A model generated the notes under the pieces. That model worked only from the letters and a program-made list of their open reading frames with translations, had not been told where the DNA came from and made no database searches. Positions 26,234 through 33,524 of a stretch of 64,000 nucleotides of DNA are shown piece after piece. The stretch spans positions 1 to 64,000 of the forward strand of contig JALQPE010001020.1 of NCBI GenBank assembly GCA_030407315.1, given 5' to 3'. This stretch comes from Asparagopsis taxiformis. Its lineage: Eukaryota; Rhodophyta; Florideophyceae; Bonnemaisoniales; Bonnemaisoniaceae. The translations under genes were made by a program, and so were the position numbers. Position 1 is the stretch's first letter; every line of letters begins with the position of its first letter.

Positions 26234-26674
26234 TCAGAGGCTCCCGCCGACGACGCGCGAACCCTTGCAGATGACCGTGACGGTCTCTCCATCGGGCGCG
26301 AGGGCGGTGGGGATGGTGACGGTCCAGCTCTCGGGGTCCGCCGGGGCCACGGGCACCTGGGCGATGGTGGGCGCGTTGGCCGTCCCATCGGCCGCCGCGG
26401 CCGCCACGGTCACGCCGAGAGGCGCGAGGCCGTCGGGGTAGACGAACTTCGAGTAGGCGGCGGTGGCGCCCGCCTCGTTGATGACCTCGATCTCGGCGGG
26501 CTCGAAGGGCAGACCGGCGAGGTCGCCTCCTGCGCCACCGGCGCCGAGCACCTGACCGATGAAGCTTTCCGTGAGGTGCGCACCCAAGTTGCGCACGATC
26601 TGCTTCTGGTCCTGGTAGATGGGGGTCTCGGTGGCGGGGGCGATGGCCCGCTCGCGTGCGGTCTGTCGGCTCAT
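26234..26674 (-). CDS. Small structural protein downstream of terminase
   Basis: A 146-residue protein, start MSRQTARERAIAPA with a GGAGGAAC ribosome site. A short helical N-terminus is followed by a Gly-rich loop (GAGGAGGDLAGLPFEPAEIE) and an Ig-like beta domain ending PTALAPDGETVTVICKGSR. It is the first gene after the large terminase. Possibly a head decoration or portal-adjacent protein; no family recognised. Confidence 0.45.
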   Translation of the reverse strand: MSRQTARERAIAPATETPIYQDQKQIVRNLGAHLTESFIGQVLGAGGAGGDLAGLPFEPAEIEVINEAGATAAYSKFVYPDGLAPLGVTVAAAAADGTANAPTIAQVPVAPADPESWTVTIPTALAPDGETVTVICKGSRVVGGSL

Positions 26675-26766
26675 GTTTCGGTTCCTCCGGTTGGCCCACG
26701 GAGGGCCGTCTTTGGTGATGGTGCTCCCGAGCTACTCCGGGCGCAACTGGCGGTCAACTATCGCGG

Positions 26767-28458
26767 TCAGGTCCCAAAGGGATCAAGTGTGTCTTCATTA
26801 TACCCCGAACCGTCGATAGCGTCGTCATCATCGTCGGCTCCTCCAAGGAAGACATCCTGCCAGCTCTCGCCGTCGTCGCCGTCCTCTCCCATGAGCGCGG
26901 CGAGTGCTGCGTCGTCGTCATCGTCGTCGCCGAAGCTGAACGAGAAGCCGCCGGCCTTCGCGGCTTCGACGGCCATCCACCACGCCATGATGGTGTCGTC
27001 GTGCTCGCCCGCGCCCTGTAGCTTGCCGTCGACGAAGCCAAACTGCGTCGCCTCTTCCTCCCAAATGCCGGTCAATCGGCGGCTGTAGGAGTCGCCTCGA
27101 GGGATGACCACCTTCTCGTTCTCGAGGAGGATGCGCAGGCTCGGGATGCCGCGGTCGAGGGGGTACTTGTTCTGCGCGGTCGTGACGAATGGCTTCACGG
27201 GCACGTCGGTCGTGCGGGTCATCTCGTCGGACCACACACGCTGCATCTGGTTCGCTTCGATGTGGCAGAGGGCGACGTCGTACCGCTTGCAGTAGCGCTC
27301 GATGAGCGAGAGCTGCTGGTGGTAGGGCACGCCCTTCCTGCGGAAGATGTCGACGATGTACTGGTTGCCGTGCGGGTCGATGCCGATGATGAAGATGACG
27401 AAGTAGTCGGCTCCGACGTTTGCCGATAGTGCAATGTCGACGCCCGCGTAGCAGGTGATGCCCCGTGCGCGGAGGTCGCGGCGCTTCGGCTTGAGCATCA
27501 GCGTGTCGTCGCGCAGCGGCGGGAACAGGATGCTCGGGAAGATCGAGAGGTCGTCGGAGATCGGCTGGCAGAGGATCTCGCGAGTAAATGCGACGCTGCC
27601 GATTTCGCGCTTCTTCTTCTTCAGCGCCTCGACGGTCCAACGCCACGGGAACAGGGCGCGCTCGTCGCCCTTCCGGTCCGTGTAGATGCCGGGGTAGCGC
27701 CGGAAGATGTACTCGCTGTTTTTGCGGAACCAGCCCCAGAGGTCGGCCGCGTGATAGGGCGTGCCGACGTTGACGATCTGGCCCTGGGGGTGGGCCATAT
27801 TGACGATCGCGGACTTGTAGTAGTCGATGTGCTTCCGCCGCACCGTCTCGGAGTACATGTCCTCGTCGTTCAGAACGTCGTCGAGGACGATGTACTTGGG
27901 GTGGCGGCCGCGGGTCTTCTTGCCGTAGCCGAGGACGCGGATTCGACTACCGTTAGTGAAGCGTACATCTTGGCGCGAGAGGCGGAGCTTCGGGTCCTTG
28001 ATGTAGTCGCCGCGCTCGCGGTTGGGCACCAGGTGGTTCAGCTCGTCGATGTCCACCATGCCGCGGAGGTTGTCGCGGCCGTAGATGATGATGTCGAGGA
28101 ACTCGATGGCCTGCTCGAGCGTCGCGCTGAACAGGTAGACCTCGCAGCCCGGTTCGCTCCACGCCCGCCAGATCGGGTACGCGTAGCTGAAGAACGTGCT
28201 CTTGCTGTGGTCTCGAGCCGCGTTGATGGCGAGGCGGCTCGTGCTGTTGATGAGGTCGCCCCACTCCACGAGGTGGGGGCCGATCTCGAGGCCGAGGATG
28301 TCCTTCGCGAAGAGCGGCAGGGACTCGCGGAGCATGTCCGCGTAGACGTCCTGCCAGTACGGGTCGTTGCCCGGCGGCATGAGCCGCAGGTGCCCGTGCT
28401 CCCCCTCGACGCCCTCGAAGGCCCCGAGAGGGAGCATCTCTTCCGCGGGCTCCCCCAC
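26767..28458 (-). CDS. terL: Terminase large subunit
   Basis: A 563-residue packaging motor with both domains. The ATPase half has INAARDHSKSTFFSY (Walker A, here ARDHSKST), KYIVLDDVLNDEDM (Walker B) and a C-motif region VNVGTPYH. The nuclease half (RNase H fold) has YAGVDIALSANVGADY with the first metal Asp, HIEANQMQRVWSDEM, and GEHDDTIMAWWMAVE carrying the final acidic pair. The end is Asp-rich. The protein cuts concatemers and translocates DNA into the prohead through the portal. The start is GTG, four bases after the upstream stop. Confidence 0.9.
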   Translation of the reverse strand: MGEPAEEMLPLGAFEGVEGEHGHLRLMPPGNDPYWQDVYADMLRESLPLFAKDILGLEIGPHLVEWGDLINSTSRLAINAARDHSKSTFFSYAYPIWRAWSEPGCEVYLFSATLEQAIEFLDIIIYGRDNLRGMVDIDELNHLVPNRERGDYIKDPKLRLSRQDVRFTNGSRIRVLGYGKKTRGRHPKYIVLDDVLNDEDMYSETVRRKHIDYYKSAIVNMAHPQGQIVNVGTPYHAADLWGWFRKNSEYIFRRYPGIYTDRKGDERALFPWRWTVEALKKKKREIGSVAFTREILCQPISDDLSIFPSILFPPLRDDTLMLKPKRRDLRARGITCYAGVDIALSANVGADYFVIFIIGIDPHGNQYIVDIFRRKGVPYHQQLSLIERYCKRYDVALCHIEANQMQRVWSDEMTRTTDVPVKPFVTTAQNKYPLDRGIPSLRILLENEKVVIPRGDSYSRRLTGIWEEEATQFGFVDGKLQGAGEHDDTIMAWWMAVEAAKAGGFSFSFGDDDDDDAALAALMGEDGDDGESWQDVFLGGADDDDDAIDGSGYNEDTLDPFGT

Positions 28459-28462
28459 GGTC

Positions 28463-28777
28463 TCAGACGGCGGAGGGGCCGGCGTTCAGGCTGAACGTGC
28501 CCGGGGTGCCGCCCTGGGCGACGTTGGCCTTGGCACGAAGCTCGGCCAGGTTGCGGAGGCCCTCGAGGATGTCCCCCTCGGGATCCTGCGCGTAGGTCCC
28601 GTCGATGGTGCCGGCGAGGTCGGTGCCCGGGGGCACGTCGACATGCAGGCTCACGGTGCCGTCGAGGTTGACGCCCGTGATGCGGGCGGGGAAGGGACCG
28701 GCGCCGAAGGCGGTCGCCTCGGCATCGGTGGGCTTGTATTCGACCTGACGGCCGACTCGGATACGGGCTCGGGACAT
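28463..28777 (-). CDS. Small protein upstream of terminase (unknown)
   Basis: A 104-residue protein beginning MSRARIRVGRQVEYKPT. It has an SH3-like strand pattern (PARITGVNLDGTVSLHVDVP) and a C-terminal helix with Leu/Glu followed by a Gly/Ser tail. GGAGGCAG precedes the ATG. It is co-transcribed with terL. Small SH3-like proteins here are often structural; the function is not known. Confidence 0.45.
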   Translation of the reverse strand: MSRARIRVGRQVEYKPTDAEATAFGAGPFPARITGVNLDGTVSLHVDVPPGTDLAGTIDGTYAQDPEGDILEGLRNLAELRAKANVAQGGTPGTFSLNAGPSAV

Positions 28778-28806
28778 GGGTTACGCTGCCTCCTTTGCCC
28801 GCGAGT

Positions 28807-29034
28807 CTACTCGTCGGGCGGGTCGGGAGCTACCACAGGTGTCTCGAGAGGGGAAAGCGAACGCGGCCGCTTCTTGAACGGGCGGGGGCTCTTCGGGGCT
28901 TTGGGCACGCGGTTCGTGCACTTCGATCGACTACCTGGCCAGCTCCAATGCATCCCGCAGCCCTGGCACGCGCCGTCGCGGTCCCAGGTGTGTGACGGAT
29001 GCACCGGTTTGTCTGACCAATGTAGTTTACCCAC
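28807..29034 (-). CDS. Small zinc-knuckle protein with basic RSL tag, family member 2
   Basis: A 75-residue protein. The first 45 residues hold VHPSHTWDRDGACQGCGMHW and a later Cys (RSKCTNRVP), the same H-x2-H-x-W-x5-C-x2-CG-x(n)-C knuckle as the proteins at 15327-15509 and 46647-46808. The end carries FKKRPRSLSPLETP, a clear member of the recurrent basic tag. Probable nucleic-acid or protein adaptor; no specific role known. A GATAG box starts 1 base ahead of the ATG. Confidence 0.5.
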   Translation of the reverse strand: MGKLHWSDKPVHPSHTWDRDGACQGCGMHWSWPGSRSKCTNRVPKAPKSPRPFKKRPRSLSPLETPVVAPDPPDE

Positions 29035-29050
29035 GATAGTGATTGCCCCC

Positions 29051-29251
29051 TCAGTGGACCGTCTCCGTGCGAGGGTGCATCGGGCGGAGGCACGTAAGAC
29101 AGCTCACGTACCCGGGCACGACGATAGCCAATCCTTCCACTATCGCCAAGCGTTCACATTCTGGGCATGCGAAAACCAGCGGCTTCGTCTGAGCACGACG
29201 CCAGACGAAGCGAACGAGGACAGCACCGGGGGCGTGGATTCTGGGCGCCAC
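29051..29251 (-). CDS. Small zinc-ribbon protein
   Basis: A 66-residue protein read from a GTG at 29251 (RIHAPGAVLVRFVWRR). Two Cys pairs, CPEC and CLTC, are 25 residues apart around an apolar strand pair, a typical zinc ribbon. Two GATAG boxes in opposite directions lie inside the gene (29123 and 29140). The start is uncertain because the ribosome site is weak. Confidence 0.4.
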   Translation of the reverse strand: MAPRIHAPGAVLVRFVWRRAQTKPLVFACPECERLAIVEGLAIVVPGYVSCLTCLRPMHPRTETVH

Positions 29252-29260
29252 GCCCCAAGA

Positions 29261-29488
29261 CTACGGGGCTGTGTCCCCCAAAGCGAGGAGAAGCACCGGG
29301 TCTTCGGTGTCCTCGCCTTCGACGACCATGCCGAGCGACGTCGATAGCGATTGCAGATCGCGCAGCGGGATCCGCAGCTCTCGACCGCCCTCCTTGGCGG
29401 GGTGCTCGAGCATGTACGCGACCACGCGGGCGAGCATCCGCGCGCGGGCCGCGTTGGACATGTCGGAGACCTTCTTCGGCCTACGCAT
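29261..29488 (-). CDS. Small helical protein (unknown)
   Basis: A 75-residue protein starting MRRPKKVSDMSN by TGATG overlap with the previous gene. Helical, with one amphipathic helix (AARARMLARVVAYMLEHP) and a small C-terminal beta part. No family recognised. Its translation is coupled to the neighbour, so the two may act together. Confidence 0.45.
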   Translation of the reverse strand: MRRPKKVSDMSNAARARMLARVVAYMLEHPAKEGGRELRIPLRDLQSLSTSLGMVVEGEDTEDPVLLLALGDTAP

Positions 29489-29661
29489 CAGTACCGATCT
29501 TCCTTCCTGTCGGCCTCGAAGTAGGCCACGAGGGCCCGCACCACGCGGCGGCGCGACTCCTCGTTGCCCTTCAGCGCGGAGATCCGCTTGATGCAATCGG
29601 CGATGACGTCCGAGGGGGCGGGCTCGCTCGGAGTCGGCGCGGGCTTCTTCCGTGTGGCCAT
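29488..29661 (-). CDS. Small basic helical protein (unknown)
   Basis: A 57-residue protein, start MATRKKPAPTPSEPAPS, stop TGA overlapping the next ATG, and start overlapping the previous stop (TGATG at both ends). After a Pro-rich linker it is one helical hairpin (IADCIKRISALKGNEESRRR). Coding is supported by the tight coupling and high-GC codon use. No function suggested. Confidence 0.45.
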   Translation of the reverse strand: MATRKKPAPTPSEPAPSDVIADCIKRISALKGNEESRRRVVRALVAYFEADRKEDRY

Positions 29662-30311
29662 CACCACCCCTCGCCGTAGGTGACCGCGGTGGCGGCGAGA
29701 TTGTTCACGCTGGCGTTGAACGCCTTGCGCGCGCGATCGGCGTCCTCCTGGTGCTCGGGGTCGCCCGTCCAGAGGTGGGCGGCGAGGCCGTAGAAGACCG
29801 ACGCCTCTTCGTAGTTCTCGTCGGCGTGGGCTTCCTTCGCCTTCTCGAACGCGTCGGCCGGTTGCAGGCCCGCGGCGTGGGCCTCCCCGGCTGCGAAGAT
29901 CGCCTTCCGGCTCAGCGCGAGCGAAAGGTACTCGGCGATGACCATCTCGGCTTCCTCGGCGGTGCCACCAGCCGGATTCATCACGAGGACAGCGTTCCCC
30001 ACGAGCGGATCGTTCGTCTGGTAGTAGGCGTGGTAGAGCGCCGACGCCACGGCGTTGATGCGCGGCTCGGGCTTGAACAGCCCTTCGTCGTCGACCCAGA
30101 GGCGGCCTACGCCCGGGAGGTGCCGGGTGTCGACGCAGGTGCAGCCGATGAGCTTGTAGAGCACCTCGAGGCGGGGCTCGTAGCCCGTGTCGGGGTACTT
30201 CTTGAACATGTCGGCGAGCACGCGCTCGGGGATGCGCTCCACCTTCACGGGGTCGCCTGCGTGGAGCACGTAGACGTGGGTGGGCTGGGTGCGGTTGTGG
30301 CGGGTATCCAT
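29661..30311 (-). CDS. DUF3846-like protein
   Basis: A 216-residue protein, start MDTRHNRTQPTH with GGAGGAAG seven bases ahead. Residues 20-120 match the layout of DUF3846, a phage/plasmid accessory domain: RLEVLYKLIGCTCVDTRHL, LWVDDEGLFKPEPRINAVAS and DPLVGNAVLVMNPAGG. The rest is helical (AEEAEMVIAEYLSLALSRK). Function of the family is unknown. A TTACACGATAG box lies 27 bases ahead of the ATG. Confidence 0.6.
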   Translation of the reverse strand: MDTRHNRTQPTHVYVLHAGDPVKVERIPERVLADMFKKYPDTGYEPRLEVLYKLIGCTCVDTRHLPGVGRLWVDDEGLFKPEPRINAVASALYHAYYQTNDPLVGNAVLVMNPAGGTAEEAEMVIAEYLSLALSRKAIFAAGEAHAAGLQPADAFEKAKEAHADENYEEASVFYGLAAHLWTGDPEHQEDADRARKAFNASVNNLAATAVTYGEGW

Positions 30312-30330
30312 GGTCTTCCTCCGTAGGTCT

Positions 30331-30348
30331 CTTACACGATAGTCAAAT
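30331..30348 (+). promoter_or_regulatory. Intergenic GATAG box (TTACACGATAGTCAAAT class)
   Basis: Written on plus as CTTACACGATAGTCAAAT. The same TTACACGATAG head is found at 41902, 47819 and 60799, and CTACACGATAG at 37303. All five are 22 to 31 bases ahead of a start codon on the minus strand. Conservation outside the ten-base core at all five points to one common function, such as a promoter or operator. Confidence 0.55.
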
Positions 30349-30349
30349 G

Positions 30350-30616
30350 TCAGTGGCCCTCGAGCCACGCATGTAGGGCGCCGAAAGTCTGCACGGTCGC
30401 TACGCCCTGCTCGAAGATGACGGCGAACGCCGAGCAATCGATGTCGTCGGGGATCAGGTCGTTGGTGCGCATGCGCTCGAGCACGTCGCGGACGGCGGCG
30501 CTGATTTCGTCGCGGGTCCGCTGTGTGGCGGGCAGGCCCGCGAAGCGCTCGAAGACGCGTTGCAGGCGGGCCGTGAGGTAGCGCTGGCGCCGCTCGCCGA
30601 GGGTCAGTTCAGGCAC
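30350..30616 (-). CDS. Small acidic-helical protein (unknown)
   Basis: An 88-residue protein read from a GTG at 30616 (PELTLGERRQRYLT), eight bases inside the end of the upstream gene. Helical throughout, with TRDEISAAVRDVLERM and an apolar end (FAVIFEQGVATVQTFGALHAW). An in-frame ATG further upstream exists but lies deep in the upstream gene. No family recognised. Confidence 0.45.
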   Translation of the reverse strand: MPELTLGERRQRYLTARLQRVFERFAGLPATQRTRDEISAAVRDVLERMRTNDLIPDDIDCSAFAVIFEQGVATVQTFGALHAWLEGH

Positions 30617-31043
30617 GGCGGTAGTACCCGTAGACGGCGCGCTGGCCGTCGCGCGTGGGGTCGTGGGTGTCGTGCGCCTCGCCATCGATGACGGCGACCA
30701 CGTGGCGGGAACAGCTCACGATGAGGCGGCCGCCGGGCAGCTCGTCGGCGCGGAGGTGCACGCGCACACCCTGCCCGACCTTCATGGTCGGCACCCACTC
30801 CCAGCCGAGCGAGAGTAGGTAGGGCTCGTAGATCTCGCGGTGCACGCCCTCGCGCGGCGAGGTGAAGCGCTTCCGCTTCCCGCGGTACGTCTTGCGGCGC
30901 TCCCGGATGCGCTCGAACAGCGCGTCATAGACGGTGCGGTAGTCCTGCTCGGTGGCGATGGCGATCGCGCGGGTGACGCAGTCCCCGGCGCTGCCCTTGA
31001 AGCCGGCAGCAGCGCGGCCGCCGTCGTTCTTGACCCAGTCCAT
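30609..31043 (-). CDS. Papain-like-fold accessory protein
   Basis: A 144-residue protein. The pattern AGFKGSAGDCVTRAIAIATE (possible catalytic Cys), CSRHVVAVIDGEAHDTHDP (possible His and Asp) and the end RAVYGYYRR is known from small phage proteins that look like papain-fold peptidases or transglutaminases. Catalytic identity is inferred from the C-H-D order only. Start by overlap with the stop of the upstream gene. It may modify a host protein early in infection. Confidence 0.5.
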   Translation of the reverse strand: MDWVKNDGGRAAAGFKGSAGDCVTRAIAIATEQDYRTVYDALFERIRERRKTYRGKRKRFTSPREGVHREIYEPYLLSLGWEWVPTMKVGQGVRVHLRADELPGGRLIVSCSRHVVAVIDGEAHDTHDPTRDGQRAVYGYYRRA

Positions 31044-31513
31044 CAGAACCCCCACATGAGCTGACCCACCGTGTCGGTGGTGGTGGCCACGATGGGGCGA
31101 AGGCTGCGCCCGTCGCGGTCGGCCTCGATGGCCTCGATCATGATCTTCTGCCACTCGATGGCGGCGACGCCGCGCTGGTACGCCTGCGCCTTCGTCCACA
31201 GCCCGCGCGCGACCCAGTTCGGGCCGCTGCTCACGACCCACTTGCAGTGCTCGGCGACGTGCATCGCGAGGTCGGTCGTCGAGCTGTCGAACGCCTGGAG
31301 GTCGATCCGCCCGTCGTAGGTGCGCTCGATGCCGCCATACGTGGCGACGATCTCGAACTTGGTCTTGTGGTACGTGCCGTCGTCGGGCGCGCAGAAGGAC
31401 GCCTCCCAGAGGTGGCGGCTCGCCGCGCTGAGGCTGTGGAAGATGCGACCGCAGTCGACGTGCCCGGACTCGGACCAGAGGAAGCGAACGGTGAGGGCGG
31501 TGAGGGCGGTCAT
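31043..31513 (-). CDS. Leader-controlled gene 1 (unknown)
   Basis: A 156-residue protein, start MTALTALTVRFLWS with GGAGAC at good spacing. Mixed alpha/beta: strands around KFEIVATYGGIERTYDGR and then helices with Trp (KWVVSSGPNWVARGLWTKAQ). No family recognised. It is the first gene after the promoter-hairpin leader at 31514-31613 and has the same type of leader as the genes at 31604 and 33087, so it is probably controlled with them. Confidence 0.55.
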   Translation of the reverse strand: MTALTALTVRFLWSESGHVDCGRIFHSLSAASRHLWEASFCAPDDGTYHKTKFEIVATYGGIERTYDGRIDLQAFDSSTTDLAMHVAEHCKWVVSSGPNWVARGLWTKAQAYQRGVAAIEWQKIMIEAIEADRDGRSLRPIVATTTDTVGQLMWGF

Positions 31514-31533
31514 GGTCTGTGTCTCCTTCTCTG

Positions 31534-31548
31534 CGGGGCGTTGCCCCG
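31534..31548 (-). promoter_or_regulatory. Leader hairpin 1 in 5-prime UTR
   Basis: On the transcribed strand CGGGGC-AAC-GCCCCG, followed at once by GCAGAGAAGGAGAC, the ribosome site of the gene at 31043. The same position carries hairpins in the two other leaders; the fourth pair is G-C here and C-G in leader 2, a compensatory change that supports RNA pairing. Confidence 0.65.
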
Positions 31549-31555
31549 TCGACTC

Positions 31556-31588
31556 ACTATCAATAACCCGTGATAGCAAATGGGTCAA
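31556..31588 (-). promoter_or_regulatory. Leader promoter 1
   Basis: TTGACC (31588-31583), 17-base spacer, then TATTGATAGT (31565-31556). The -35 is near consensus and the -10 only partial (TATTGA; GATAGT would be too far). A GATAG box lies within the spacer (plus 31572) and another on the minus strand in the -10 region (complement of 31557-31561). A third, GATAGCCTAATGC at 31598, sits just upstream of the -35. This is an operator-like arrangement. Confidence 0.6.
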
Positions 31589-31603
31589 GAACTTTTTGAT
31601 AGC

Positions 31604-31861
31604 CTAATGCGTTTTCTCGGGGGCGGTCGCGGCGTCGCTCATCTCAGGGGTCCAGAGCAGCTCGAGGATGAGCGCGTTGGTCGCGGCCGCCTTGGTCTCG
31701 CGGTAGATGGCGGGGGTCTTCGTGAGGGTGTCCACGTTGAAGCGGAGCACGTAGGCGATGTCATCGCGGCCCATGCCCTCGGCGGTGTCCGCCAGCTCGA
31801 ACAGGCGGCGGGCGTAGAGGTTGCGGAGGAGCGCGGGGGTCGGCTTGCTAGCGATGGTCAT
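31604..31861 (-). CDS. Leader-controlled gene 2 (small, unknown)
   Basis: An 85-residue helical protein, start MTIASKPTPALLRN with GGAAAG ahead. It contains LYARRLFELADTAEGMGRDD, a helix-turn-helix-like helical pair, and ends EKTH. Its stop lies within the GCATTAGGCTATC block that begins the next leader, so the leader unit starts at its stop codon. Without a search I cannot call it a regulator. Confidence 0.5.
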   Translation of the reverse strand: MTIASKPTPALLRNLYARRLFELADTAEGMGRDDIAYVLRFNVDTLTKTPAIYRETKAAATNALILELLWTPEMSDAATAPEKTH

Positions 31862-31879
31862 CGTGGGCTTTCCTCTCTG

Positions 31880-31894
31880 CGGCGTCTTGCGCCG
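31880..31894 (-). promoter_or_regulatory. Leader hairpin 2 in 5-prime UTR
   Basis: Transcribed strand CGGCG-CAAGA-CGCCG, followed by CAGAGAGGAAAGC, the ribosome site of the gene at 31604. Same position as leader hairpins 1 and 3. The loop differs and one stem pair is swapped (C-G for G-C), while the pairing is kept. Confidence 0.65.
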
Positions 31895-31901
31895 TCGACT
31901 C

Positions 31902-31934
31902 ACTATCAATAACCCGAGGTAGCCTATGGGTCAA
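31902..31934 (-). promoter_or_regulatory. Leader promoter 2
   Basis: TTGACC (31934-31929), 17-base spacer, TATTGATAGT (31911-31902). The spacer has a variant box (GGTAGCCTAT) where leader 1 has GATAGCAAAT; the upstream box GATAGCCTAATGC at 31944 is identical in all three leaders. Nearly identical to leader 1 from the upstream box to the base of the hairpin. Confidence 0.6.
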
Positions 31935-31959
31935 GAACTTTTTGATAGCCTAATGCGTT

Positions 31960-32148
31960 TTATTCGATGCCGTACTCCTCGGCGTGCTCTGAGCAGAGCC
32001 CACACTCGAGCGCTTCGGCTTCGCACCCCCAGTGCGCACACACGCCGTCACCCAGCCCAAGCCCGGGGCGGTCGCACACGAGCTGGCCGTAAATCTTCAT
32101 AGTGAAAACCACCGGCTTCTCGTCGTCGCTGTCTCCCGGGCTGCTCAT
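31960..32148 (-). CDS. Small Cys-rich protein (unknown)
   Basis: A 62-residue protein, start MSSPGDSDDEKPVVF by ATGA overlap with the upstream gene. The C-terminal half VCAHWGCEAEALECGLCSEH has four Cys and two His, so a small zinc site is likely. Ends EYGIE just ahead of leader 2. No family recognised. Confidence 0.45.
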   Translation of the reverse strand: MSSPGDSDDEKPVVFTMKIYGQLVCDRPGLGLGDGVCAHWGCEAEALECGLCSEHAEEYGIE

Positions 32149-32843
32149 GAGTCGTCCGCATTGTCGAGGGCTTCGATCGCGAGGTGATGGCGCACCAACT
32201 CGTCGAGGTACGCAACCACGTTGTGGGCGCCGCAGTAGTGCTCGTCGCGACCGAACCGGTAGCTCGCCTTGATGGACCGGTGGCCGGAGATCTCGACTTC
32301 CAGCGTCACGCCGTCCTTCGAGGGCTTGAGGTGGCCGACGTCGCCATGTCGTCCACCTTCCATCTTCAGGGGCTCGCACTCGTAGCCGCCGGCCACGACG
32401 GCCTCGAGCACCTCGGATGCCTGCTCTTCGATAGCGGAAACTCGAGCGTCTGCCGCTTCACGCGCTGCGGCCGCGCTGTCGATGCGCGTGCGCAGGCGCG
32501 TCAGGATGCGCGTCCAGGTCTTCGGCGGGAGCTGGCCATCCTTGAGCTTGTAGGTGCCGTGCACGCCCTCGCCGAAGGCGCCCATCTTGAGGCGGGCGGG
32601 GACGCGGGAGAGGTCGTAGTTGCCGCCTTCGTCCTGCACCTCGAACGTGACCGCGGCGCCACTGTCGACGCGTCTCGGGTGGACGTCGAGGTAGATGGTG
32701 CGGTCGGATCGGTAGCCGTTGCGCGTGACGCGCACGCCGTGGTCGGGGAACTCCTTGCGGAGTCGCTTGGCGAAGTCCTTCGCGAACTTCCGCGCGGCCT
32801 TCGCACGGGCTACCGACGCATCTTGATATTGCTTGCTGAACAT
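32145..32843 (-). CDS. Unknown protein with beta domain and helical N-terminus
   Basis: A 232-residue protein, start MFSKQYQDASVAR with a GAGGAG ribosome site. A basic helical N-terminus (ARKFAKDFAKRLRKEFPDHG) is followed by strands with TIYLDVHPRRVDSGAAVTFE, a helical linker, and a second beta part with VTLEVEISGHRSIKASYRFG. It could be a nucleic-acid-binding accessory protein; no family recognised. Confidence 0.5.
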   Translation of the reverse strand: MFSKQYQDASVARAKAARKFAKDFAKRLRKEFPDHGVRVTRNGYRSDRTIYLDVHPRRVDSGAAVTFEVQDEGGNYDLSRVPARLKMGAFGEGVHGTYKLKDGQLPPKTWTRILTRLRTRIDSAAAAREAADARVSAIEEQASEVLEAVVAGGYECEPLKMEGGRHGDVGHLKPSKDGVTLEVEISGHRSIKASYRFGRDEHYCGAHNVVAYLDELVRHHLAIEALDNADDS

Positions 32844-32853
32844 GGGGCTCCTC

Positions 32854-33090
32854 TCAGTTCACCAGGGCGAGGCGGTAGGTCCACGCGATCCCGTTGTCGT
32901 TGGGCTCGCTGCCCTCGCGGTTCCACAGGTCGACGAGCGCGACGGCATCGTCAACGCGCATGACCCAGACGGTGTCGCGGCTCACGTGCTTCTCCTCGCC
33001 GTCCCGGAAGCCGCGGCGCACGTAGTCCACGCGGACCTTGAATGCGTCGCGGCACTCGTAGGCGAAGGGCACGCCGTCGAGGTCGCTCAC
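32854..33090 (-). CDS. Small unknown protein
   Basis: A 78-residue protein read from GTG at 33090 by GTGA overlap with the upstream gene. Mixed alpha/beta with aromatic residues (GVPFAYECRDAFKVRVDYVR, DTVWVMRVDDAVALVDLW). No motif recognised. It belongs to the unit driven by leader 3. Confidence 0.45.
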   Translation of the reverse strand: MSDLDGVPFAYECRDAFKVRVDYVRRGFRDGEEKHVSRDTVWVMRVDDAVALVDLWNREGSEPNDNGIAWTYRLALVN

Positions 33091-33437
33091 GAGCGCATCC
33101 CCTCGAGGATGCGGGCCGACTCCTCGCGGACCCACGCGCGGGCGGCCGCCTTGGCCTTCGCAGGCGTGGTGTAGCCGGTGACGACGCCAAGGGCGCGGTT
33201 GCGCTCGCCCGGCCGGGTGACGGCGAAGGTGGTCTCGGCGAGGGTCTCGCAGTCGGCGCCGAAGAGCACGACGCGGTAGTAGGTGATGCGCCACTCGGGG
33301 CAGAGCATCGAACCGACGTTCGACTTGCACGCCTCGAGGGTGCCGACGCGCTCGCCGTTCACGAACACGTCCGCCTCGCGGTCGTCGCTGACGTGGGTGG
33401 CTTCCTCGAACTGACCGAACTTGACCGTGAGCTTCAT
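33087..33437 (-). CDS. Leader-controlled gene 3 (unknown)
   Basis: A 116-residue protein, start MKLTVKFGQFEEATH with AAAGGC ahead. Beta-rich first half (ADVFVNGERVGTLEACK, WRITYYRVVLFGADCE) and a helical C-terminus with KAKAAARAWVREESARI. First gene after leader 3. Not similar by eye to the other leader-controlled proteins. Confidence 0.5.
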   Translation of the reverse strand: MKLTVKFGQFEEATHVSDDREADVFVNGERVGTLEACKSNVGSMLCPEWRITYYRVVLFGADCETLAETTFAVTRPGERNRALGVVTGYTTPAKAKAAARAWVREESARILEGMRS

Positions 33438-33454
33438 CGTGTTGCCTTTCTCTG

Positions 33455-33469
33455 CGGGGTCGCGCCCCG
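33455..33469 (-). promoter_or_regulatory. Leader hairpin 3 in 5-prime UTR
   Basis: Transcribed strand CGGGG-CGCGA-CCCCG, followed by CAGAGAAAGGC. Same position, stem length and downstream purine run as leaders 1 and 2; only loop and flank sequence differ. Confidence 0.65.
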
Positions 33470-33476
33470 TCGACAC

Positions 33477-33509
33477 ACTATGAGTAACCCACGATAGCGT
33501 AAGTGTCAA
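33477..33509 (-). promoter_or_regulatory. Leader promoter 3
   Basis: Perfect -35 TTGACA (33509-33504), 17-base spacer, TACTCATAGT (33486-33477). The spacer holds GATAGCGTAAG (plus 33493) and the upstream box GATAGCCTAATGC (33519) overlaps the stop of the small membrane gene at 33525. More diverged than leaders 1 and 2, so the shared parts (upstream box, -35, spacer box, hairpin, purine run) are likely the functional ones. Confidence 0.6.
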
Positions 33510-33524
33510 AGACTTTTTGATAGC

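Noticed and set aside
31556..31588. GATAGT as the true -10 of the leader promoter
   Set aside because: The distance to TTGACC would be 21 bases, too long for a sigma-70 type promoter; TATTGA at 17 bases fits better, though it is a weak -10.
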